Below, one piece after another: positions 56,752 to 64,000 of a stretch of DNA of 64,000 nt (the first letter of the stretch is position 1; each line of letters begins with the position of its first letter). A program made the translations under genes and the position numbers. The notes beneath the pieces are model-generated. The model was not told the DNA's origin, did no database searches, and saw only the letters and a program-made list of their open reading frames with translations. The stretch lies in contig NC_023756.2 in NCBI RefSeq assembly GCF_000499845.2, positions 33,750,763 to 33,814,762 of the forward strand. Direction: 5' to 3'. Source of the DNA: Phaseolus vulgaris. Lineage: Eukaryota > Streptophyta > Magnoliopsida > Fabales > Fabaceae.

Positions 56752-57429
56752 AGTTTCTTCCATCACCTTACTGTCCCAACTCGTGTCACAAGCCACTGTT
56801 ACTTAGCTCGACAACATCTAGTATTTATCTTTTCTTTATATATCCTAAATAATTGTATTATCTGTCAGATGTGGGGTTCAAAACCATGTGATTTCTTGGC
56901 TATGAGGACTTCAAAGATTGCAAAAAAATATTGTGACGAGAACTTAACTTTATCACTTCTCATTTTCATAGTGAATTAACTATTTGATGCATTTTAAAAT
57001 AAAGGCCTTAATTTAAAATATTTTAAAATTATGATAATTAAATATTAACAATTATAACTAAAAATAAAAATACACATAAAATATACGTATATCAAAAGCT
57101 AAAACAAAATAAGTCATATTTTTTGAATTATGAGCTCGTAACAAAAAAAGTTATGAATTATATAAACCAACTACCATCAATAATAAGAAATATGCAAATA
57201 ATGTTGAAATACTTATTATACAAGATTAGTTGTTGAAATACATATTATCCAAGATTATTATTTTGAATTTTTAAAATAAATTTTTGAAACTTTAGAAAAC
57301 TTATTTGTAATGTAAAGTTACACTTTCAAAATTTTGGAGAATTTAGTTATAAAATATATAAATATATTAAAACTATACAGTTTTTAATTATTTATTTATA
57401 AATAGATTTAATTATATTTATTCATTGAA

Positions 57430-57700
57430 GTTTGAAAAATTTGGAGTGTTTTATTGAGGTTCTACAATAAATCTTTGGAATTTAACGAAGGTTAAAAAAC
57501 CTTATGTTATTTTTGTTGAGGTTTTAAAATAAACATTTGAAACTTAACAAAGGTTAAAAAAATCTTCGTTATTTTGTTGAGATTTTAAACTAAACCTTTG
57601 AAATTTAACGAAGATTAAAAAAAACCATTGTTATTTTGTTTAGGTTTTACAATAACCTTTGAAACTTAACGAAGGCTAAAAAACCTGATTTAATTTAATC
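57430..57700. repeat. Right subterminal repeats of the CACTA element
   Basis: Four to five units of about 60 bp share GAGGTTTTA.AATAAAC, TTTGAAACTTAACGAAGG and TTAAAAAACC. Left and right arrays share the TTAAC/CCTTCGTTA theme in inverted sense. Confidence 0.78.
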
Positions 57701-57758
57701 AATTCCTGAGGTTACCTCCGCTAAGTAATCTCCGTTAAAACCTTTTTTTCTTGTAGTG

Positions 57759-58806
57759 AATGGGGATAGGGACCCTAATGTATATCTAGGGTGGGAAGCT
57801 AAGGTAGAACAAATTTTTAATGTATATGATATAGATTAGGACCAACGTGTTAAGTTAGCTTTCTTAGAGTTTGAGGACTATGCCATGCAATGGTGGCATC
57901 TACTTGTAAATGACATTGGGCTAAACAAGAGGCCAGTCGTGCTCTCTTGGAATGATTTAAAGGTTTGCATGCACGCGCAATTTGTTTCTCCTCTTGTTGA
58001 AATTCCATCGACTCCATCAAGGATCTAAGAAAGTAGATGAATATTTTAAAGAATTAGAAACCACTTTGACTAAAATTAATGTGCATGAAAGTGAAGAGTC
58101 ATAGATTGCTAGGTTTGTAAGTGCTTTAAGGTGAGAAATACAAGATATTGTAGAATTATATGAGTATACATCATTGGAAAAGTTGGTTGACCTAGCCATC
58201 AAGGTGGAATCACAAGTTTTAAAGAAAACCTTTTTAAAAAATACTCATAATGATGACTTCTATAAATCTTCTTGGAAGACAAAAACAAATTTCAAAACAA
58301 AACATTTCCTTCCAATTTCTAAAGAATCCACCTCACAACATCAACATTCTAAAGACAACCCTTCTCCTTCTAGACCTAAATTGCCAACCAAAACCTCAAA
58401 TAAAATATGTTTTAAATGTTTAGGTTTCGGACACATAGGTGCAAATTGCCCTAATAAACAAACCATGATGGTAAAAGGGGAGATACTATTAAGAGACCAT
58501 AGTGATCAATCTTCTAGATCTAACTCCCCTACCCCTTCAAAAACCCATAGTGAAGATGACTTATTGGTGGTAAGGCGAATGTTGAGAACAATTCAAAAAC
58601 CTTTTGATGAAACCCAAAGAAAAAATAGTTTTCACACCCGCTACTTTATCAAGAACAAGTTATGTTCCATGATCATAGATGGGGGTAGTTGTGCAAATGT
58701 GGCAAGTACAAGAGTAGTGGAGAAACTTAGATTACCCACTATCTCTCATACAAAGTCCTATAAATTACAATGGTTTAGTGAAGAGGGTAAAATAATGGTT
58801 AATTAA
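57759..58806 (+). pseudogene. Element F gag core, zinc knuckle and start of protease
   Basis: Immediately after the AAT duplication gag resumes with RDPNVYLGWEAKVEQIF and FEDYAMQWWHLLVND. In-frame stops lie near 57837, 58027 and 58104. From about 58174 the frame is open, with a Lys/Ser-rich linker, the zinc knuckle CFKCLGFGHIGANC and the protease start SMIIDGGSCANVAS. A stop at 58804 precedes the next part. Confidence 0.82.
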
Positions 58807-59010
58807 AAAGTCCTCATAACATTTACCATTGGAAAATATAAGGATGCAGTTTTATGTGATGTTGTGCCAATGGAAGCCACACATGTGTTTTTGGGAAGGC
58901 CTTGGCGATATGATAGAAAGATTTTACATGATGGTCATATCAAGAAAATTTGTTTCAACTTCCAAGGGTATAAGATTATCTTAAAACCTCTATATCCAAA
59001 AAGAAGTTAA
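58807..59010 (+). pseudogene. Element F protease, C-terminal part
   Basis: The frame continues past a stop with AVLCDVVPMEATHVFLGRPW and YDRKILHDG, the conserved end of this protease type. A stop follows KPLYPKRS near 59008. Confidence 0.8.
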
Positions 59011-59462
59011 TGAAGATCAAATAAAAATGAAAACAAAAAAAAGAAAATGAAAAAGGTGAGGAAAATAACAAAATAAAAAACGAGTCAAAATGGTAATGTT
59101 TGCTCGTCCGAAAATAAAAATTGCCTATCCTAGGTATTCTCCTTCCTTATCTTTTACATCCATTAAAAGTTCTAAATACTTAAAATATTTGTTAGAGATA
59201 TTTGGGGATAATTTTCAAATCCTCTTAAAGATTTACACCTTATAAGAGGCATTACACATCAAATTCACTCTCTCCCTGAACATTCTCTACAAACACAACA
59301 TGTATAGAAAACTAATACACAAGAACTTCAAAATCTCAACGCACATAAGTTTGATTCACTTCACACCTTTTGAAACCTTCCTATCTTTTATGTGAACAAA
59401 CTAACTATGTTATCTACAAGAGTTCTAATTTCAGGGACGAATTCTTTCCAACTTGGAGGGCC
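59011..59462 (+). other. Element F deletion junction, RT stub and polypurine tract
   Basis: A short reading LIRGITHQIHSLPEHSLQT near 59240 is the entry of RT in this family. After it no RT, RNase H or integrase block is found. The stretch AACTTGGAGGGCC at 59450-59462 directly precedes the LTR and serves as the polypurine tract. Confidence 0.7.
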
Positions 59463-60374
59463 TGATATGACCTAACTTTACAAGAAGTTGACCACAGATA
59501 TAAAGGACTATTCAAGACTAGGTCAAACATCTCAAGCGGAGACACAAGGCCCCACCATCCATCAGAAGAACCACAGGAAAAGAACAATTGAGCATGGGCC
59601 AAAGTATCAATTATTTTTTCTTATAGTCTTTTTAAGACAAGTTTAATTTGTAATCAATTGGTCTCACATTGGCCCAATTAGAAGAAGAATAAGCTAGCTT
59701 AGGCTTCTAGAAACCCTAGTTTCTATAAGATCACCCATGTGCCACCCATGTGCTCACCTTTGACTTAGATTCTAGAGACTCCCCCATGTCATTTACACCC
59801 CTACCTTTCCTCTCTTCCTCTCCAAGGCACTCATATATATAAATAGGGTGCCTCCCTTCTTGTAAATCACATTGAATTTTAAAGTAAAGAAACTCTGCTT
59901 GAGTGAGTCTAGGGTGTTCCTATACTTTCTCTGAGTCTTATCTTGGCATAGATAGCTACAAGTGGCGACTCCATCCTCACTCATCTTGAAGCTTCCTCCC
60001 CAAGTGGCGTGATCCCTCTTCATTTCTCTCCACTCCCTAAGCTTCCTCTACTCCTTACTCTTTTCTCTTCCATTACGTCATTACTCTTCTTTTCTTTTGT
60101 TCGTTATCTCTTTAATTTCTCCACCATTTTATCTTCCTTTTCAATTCAGTTTCTTCATTCCTTTGTCTTTCTTTATTTTCCACAATCATCATCATTTTAG
60201 TAATTGTGTTTTTCTTTTGCCCTTTTCAAGAGACCTTTCACACTTACTTAACCACTTGGTTAAGTTTATGTCCAGTGACGGTATTCACTTAGTTGCACCT
60301 ATCATTGTTAATCAAAATCATAATCCAAGTGAAAATCCTAAAAACATGTGCAATCCTAAAATCAACTCACATCA
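59463..60374 (+). repeat. 3' LTR of element F
   Basis: The LTR is 912 bp, TGATATGACC to CACATCA, with a TATATAAATAG box near 59836. It is the complete copy of the pair. Confidence 0.85.
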
Positions 60375-60379
60375 GTAGT

Positions 60380-61323
60380 GTCTCACAATGTGCTTCATCA
60401 CCTTTTTCCTTAGTTCACTCTGAGATTTGGGGACCAAGTTGTATTAAGTCTAATTTACGATTTCAGTATTTTGTTACTTTATTCATGATTATTCAGGATG
60501 TACTTGGGTATTTTTAATGAAAAACCATTCTTAGTTGTTTTCGATAGTTCAAATCTTTTGCGATGAAATTAAAAATCAATTTAGAATTTTCATTCAAATT
60601 TTGTGCACTAATAATGGATGTGAGTATATTTTTCATTCTTTTAAAAATTTTATGGCTTCTCGTGGTATTCTACATCAAACTTCATGTGCTTATACACCTC
60701 AACAAAATGGGGTAGTTGAGCACAATAAACATCTTATTGAAACAACTCATTAAAATAACTCATACTATTTTAATCCATGGTGATGTTCCTCAACACTTGT
60801 TGGGGTGATGTTGTTCTTAGTACATGTTATCTCATTAATCATATGTCATCTCATTAATCACATGTCATCTCATTAATTGCATGTCATCTTCTGCTTTAGA
60901 GGACAAAATTCCTCATTCTATTTTATTTCCACGTGACCCTCTCCACTCCTTACCTCCTAAAGTTTTTTGGTCCAAATGCTTTGTTCATAATTTTAGTCCT
61001 GGTCTTGATAAATTATCTCTTAGGTCACACAAATGTGTCTTTTTAGGGTTCACTAGATCACAAAAAGGATATAAATTTTTCTTGCCTTTAGTGAGTCTTC
61101 TCTTTACTTTAAGTTTTGTCCTTCTTCTTGTATGTCTTCATCTAATCAAGTTAATATTCCTCTTGTTGTGCCTAGTGCACCTAAAGATTCATCACCTCCA
61201 CCAATTCTTCAGGTGTATACTCGTCGTCAAACGTTCCATTATCCATCAGATGACTTTGTTTTAGTGCCAACACCTCCACCCCCTTTAGCTCCAACATTTG
61301 AACCTGATCTTCCTATTGCCATC
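60380..61323 (+). pseudogene. Element G integrase and linker
   Basis: SLVHSEIWGPSCIKSNLRFQ opens the core, with Glu where copia integrases have the first catalytic Asp (usual H-S-D-I-W). The second acid site reads LCTNNGCEYIF, with Asn where Asp is expected. FMASRGILHQTSCAYTPQQN and GVVEHNKHLIET hold the Glu region. The linker contains FWSKCFVHNFSPGLDKLSLR and VYTRRQTFHYPSDDF. Stops lie near 60517 and 60750. Confidence 0.83.
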
Positions 61324-62236
61324 TGATGGAAGAGTGCCTTCATCCGTTTAGCTTTTCTTTGGTGGATTGGCGGAAGCATTCATGGATTAGAATGAGCAAG
61401 GAACTCATGTAGAGTTGTGGACTCCTTGAAGGTGCATGCTAGGTGTGGAGAGTGAGTGGTGAGGCCATCTCACTTGGCAAAGGTGAAGAATGAAGATTAA
61501 AATGTCTATCCTAGAGAGGTAGGAGACAAGGAGCAAAATTGGCACAATTTTGGCAACAATTTGCTCTAGAATAATCTTTCCATTTCATGAGCCAAGCACC
61601 TCCTTGTATAGCAATGGAGGGTTGGAATTTGAAGAGCCAAATACAAATGAAATGAAAGCTAAATTCAAATGAAAAGCTTTTTGAAATTAGTGCCTAAAAG
61701 AGAAGCACATGGGAGGTGTGATTAGCGTTTCTTATTCCCTCCTCCATGGGCCTTCTCATGACCGACCTAGATTAAATTAGGTGTTTTAGAAACCCTAATT
61801 TAATCTAGGTTGGTAATTAGGTGCCAAAATTATCTCTAAGAAAAATTACAAATAAAATTCGTAATCTAATTTTAACACGAAAAGAAATTCTACTCTACAG
61901 TAGAGTAGAGTTATAGCATTTTAAACATGTACAAGAAGGTTTCCCTGCCATCAGTAGCAGTATTCCAATCTTCTTGATTCTTCTTGGTCATGGCTATAGT
62001 GGTAGGCCCGAATCTTCTCTTTGTTGGGCTTGTCCTTGGGCCTCTTCTAGTAGTTGTTTATGTGTTGATGAATTGGAAGTCTTCTTGAATATGTTTGCAC
62101 ATTCCTGCAACCTAGAGTTGTCCTCTTGATTTGGGCCTACAAAAATAGAGAAAAGCCTGCAATTAAATCAATAAACAACCTCTAGGTCGTCATCCTCCTT
62201 ATTATATGATTGTGTGAGGATGGACAGTTTCCATCA
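61324..62236. mobile_element. Solo LTR inserted in element G
   Basis: The 913-bp segment starts TGATGGAA and ends TTCCATCA, an 8-bp perfect inverted terminus of TG...CA type. CCATC flanks it at 61319-61323 and 62237-62241. It splits a copia reading that resumes directly afterwards. No genes lie inside. LTR ends plus a 5-bp duplication and no internal region mark a solo LTR. Confidence 0.88.
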
Positions 62237-62241
62237 CCATC

Positions 62242-63100
62242 CGTAAAAGTATACATTCTACCTATAATCCCTCTCCACATTATACTACTTCGAGTTACCA
62301 TAGACTATCTCAACATTTTTATACCTACCTTTCGTCTATTTCTTCTGTATCCATTCCAAAATTTGTAGTTGATGCATTAGCCTATCCTAGTTGGCGTCAG
62401 GCCATGCTTGATGAAATGAATGTACTTCAAAATAATGGAACTTGGGAACTTATTCCTTTACCTTCTAGGAAATCTGTTGATGGTTGAAGGTGGATTATTT
62501 CTATCAAAGTTGATCTTGATGGTATTATTGATCGTCTTAAAGATTGTCTTATGGCTAAGGGTTATATCCAAATTTTTGGTTTAAACTGTGGAGATACTTT
62601 TTCTCCAATGACGAAGATGACTTTTGTTTGCTTATTCATAGTCATGGCTGCTCTTCAATGATGGACACTTTATCAACTAGATGTCAAAAATGTCTTTCTT
62701 AATGGGGATTTCCAAGAAGAAATTTGTATGGAGCAACCTCCCGGTTTCGTTGCTCAAGGGGAATCTTCTGGATTGGTATGTCGTCTTTGCAAATCCTTGT
62801 ATGGCCTTAAGTAGTCTTCTAGGGTTTGGCTTGGAAAATTTAGCAATGTTGTTCAAATATTTAGTATGACTTGCATTGAAGTGTATCATTCAATTTTTTA
62901 CCGTCACTTCAATGTTGGGTGTATCTATCTTGTAGTATATGTTGATGACATTATTCTTACAGGCAGTGATCACCATGACATCTCACAAGTAAAACAACAC
63001 CTTTGTCAACACTTTCTAACCCAAGATCTTGGCAAACTCAGATATTTCTTGGGGATTGAGGTAGCACAATCCAATACTAGTATTGTTATCTCTTAAAGAA
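62242..63100 (+). pseudogene. Element G reverse transcriptase
   Basis: Blocks in order: WRQAMLDEMNVLQNNGTWEL, then KGYIQIFGLNCGDTFSPM, LYQLDVKNVFLNGDFQEEI, MEQPPGFVAQGESSGLVCRL and YLVVYVDDIILTGSD, with the YVDD catalytic box intact. LGKLRYFLGIEVAQS follows. Stops at about 62486, 62659 and 62812 break it. Confidence 0.87.
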
Positions 63101-63660
63101 AATATGCATTGGATATTTTGGAGGAGATTGGGTTGATGAATTCGAAATATGTTGATACTCCCATGGATCTCAATGTCAAACTTCTACCCAATCAAGGGGA
63201 GCATCTTTCAGATCCTGGGAAGTACAAAAGATTAGTTGGAAAATTGAACTATCTCATTGTTACTTGTCCTAATAATTTCTTTGCAATCGATGTGGTGAGT
63301 CAATTTCGTAATTCTCCATGTGATGACCATTGGAATGTTGTTATTCGGATACCGAAGTACACTAAAGGCTCTCCTGAAAAAGGTTTGTTATATGGTCACA
63401 ATAACCATACTAAAGTCGTTTGTTATTCAAATGTTGATTAGTCAAGATCGCCATCTGATAGAAGATCAACTTTTGGTTATTGTGTCTCCATTAGTGATAA
63501 CTTGATTTCTTGGAAGAGTAAGAAACAAAGTGTTGTGGTGAGATCTAGTGTAGAAGCATAATATAGAGCTATGGCCTCAACTATTTGTGAACTTATTTAG
63601 CTTAAATAGTTACTTAAAGAATTGCAATTTGGAGGATTACATTTGTAACACGCTGGGTAC
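63101..63660 (+). pseudogene. Element G RNase H
   Basis: KYALDILEEIGLMNSKYVDT opens the connection, KRLVGKLNYLIVTCPN follows, and VCYSNVD with [18 protein letters not shown] and SSVEA mark the RNase H core. Stops lie at 63096, 63439 and 63558. Confidence 0.83.
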
Positions 63661-63679
63661 ATATGATTTATAAGCACGG

Positions 63680-63692
63680 GCTTGAGGGAGAG
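63680..63692 (+). promoter_or_regulatory. Polypurine tract of element G
   Basis: GCTTGAGGGAGAG directly precedes the LTR start TGTTAGATATT. This string is typical for plant copia elements. Confidence 0.82.
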
Positions 63693-63847
63693 TGTTAGAT
63701 ATTATTAGATATGAGATATTATGATATATTTCTATTTATGTAATGGACTTGGCCCATATGTTTCTTTTTCTATATAAACATAACCCATATGTATTCAATA
63801 TACACAAGGAATTCATCATATTCTTCTTTTCTTTTATTCTAATAACA
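63693..63847 (+). repeat. 3' LTR of element G
   Basis: The LTR is about 155 bp, from TGTTAGATATT to TCTAATAACA, with a CTATATAAACA box near 63769. The 5' copy is not in the window, so the end is set by the inverted terminus alone. Confidence 0.7.
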
Positions 63848-64000
63848 TGTATAACATGTTTGAAGAACTAAAATAACATTATTATTATTGAGTCCAAAAC
63901 CAAATGTATTAAGCTAACCACCGAGACAAATGTTCTTTTCTTGCAACCATATGTATTTTTCTTTTATTTACTTCAACTCAATTTAAATTTATACCTTTTT
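63848..64000. other. Right edge of the window, nothing recognised
   Basis: AT-rich sequence follows the copia LTR. Confidence 0.4.

Larger units (their letters stand above)
55192..57758. mobile_element. Non-autonomous CACTA element in F's gag
   Basis: The left end is CACCACAAGAAAAAATGATTTTAAC and, inverted, the right end is CACTACAAGAAAAAAAGG then TTTTAACG. Both sides carry AAT (55189-55191 and 57759-57761), the 3-bp duplication expected of CACTA elements. The element is 2567 bp and encodes no transposase. Its ends hold direct subterminal repeats, and its middle holds an LTR-like repeat (about 55840-56751). Confidence 0.9.
53190..60374 (+). mobile_element. Element F: Ty3/gypsy element lacking RT, RNase H and integrase
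   Basis: Matching LTR sequences lie at 53190-53836 and 59463-60374. An iMet-type primer site, gag, zinc knuckle and protease are present between them. Reading stops just after the first residues of RT, and the polypurine tract follows within about 200 bp, so most of pol has been deleted. The left LTR lacks its first roughly 270 bp. A CACTA element (55192-57758) splits gag. Confidence 0.85.
60375..63847 (+). mobile_element. Element G: 5'-truncated Ty1/copia retrotransposon
   Basis: Integrase readings come first and RT and RNase H come last, the copia order. The element begins in the middle of integrase at the edge of F's LTR; gag, protease and the 5' LTR are not found in the window. A polypurine tract and a short 3' LTR close it. 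A solo LTR (61324-62236) interrupts it. All coding parts carry stops. Confidence 0.85.

Overview
The window is plant nuclear DNA, most likely from a legume of the bean/cowpea type. It holds no prokaryotic-style operons. It consists of nested LTR retrotransposons with plant-type primer-binding sites (initiator Met and Lys tRNA), plant L1-type LINEs, CACTA-like transposons and AT-rich MITEs. The only host-gene locus I recognise is a disrupted receptor-like protein with leucine-rich repeats. The legume assignment is an inference from the style of the repeats and is not proven.

Left block (96-25651). One minus-strand Ty3/gypsy element, called A here, is of Tekay/Del type and is flanked by the 5-bp duplication CTAAT. 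Two other elements interrupt it. Element B (5417-11418, plus strand, duplication GAACC) sits inside A's gag. Element C (12192-24168, minus strand) sits inside A's untranslated leader. C is a Tat-lineage element: its pol carries a second RNase H, it uses a tRNA-Lys primer site, and tandem repeats lie downstream of pol. B belongs to a sister family but has lost all of gag-pol.

The most interesting object in the window is in B and C. Both carry a gene on the antisense strand near the 3' LTR. It has a 5'-UTR intron of 232/237 bp ending exactly 8 nt before the ATG, and a second, phase-1 intron inside the coding region at the same place in both copies. A CACGTG box lies upstream in both. In B the spliced frame is fully open for 823 codons and is the element's only gene. 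In C it is broken by stops and frameshifts.

Middle block (25652-46469). AT-rich DNA holds several copies of a foldback MITE family, the receptor-like protein pseudogene (29020-31969, minus), a 5'-truncated LINE with a 16-bp target duplication, an array of about 480-bp tandem duplications (33.7-35.7 kb), and a long decayed plant L1 LINE (about 36.9-44.2 kb) that is itself interrupted by a MITE and an LTR-like repeat.

Right block (46470-64000). A decayed plus-strand Ty3/gypsy element (D, 46470-51603) lies beside the ORF1 half of another LINE. Then comes a Ty3/gypsy element without RT, RNase H or integrase (F, about 53190-60374), whose gag is split by a 2.6-kb non-autonomous CACTA element with an AAT duplication. 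Last is the 3' two-thirds of a Ty1/copia element (G, 60375-63847), interrupted by a 913-bp solo LTR flanked by CCATC.

Taken together, gag-pol is broken in A, C and D. The only complete long reading frame that looks functional is the spliced antisense gene of B, whose LTR pair is also the least diverged of those compared by eye.
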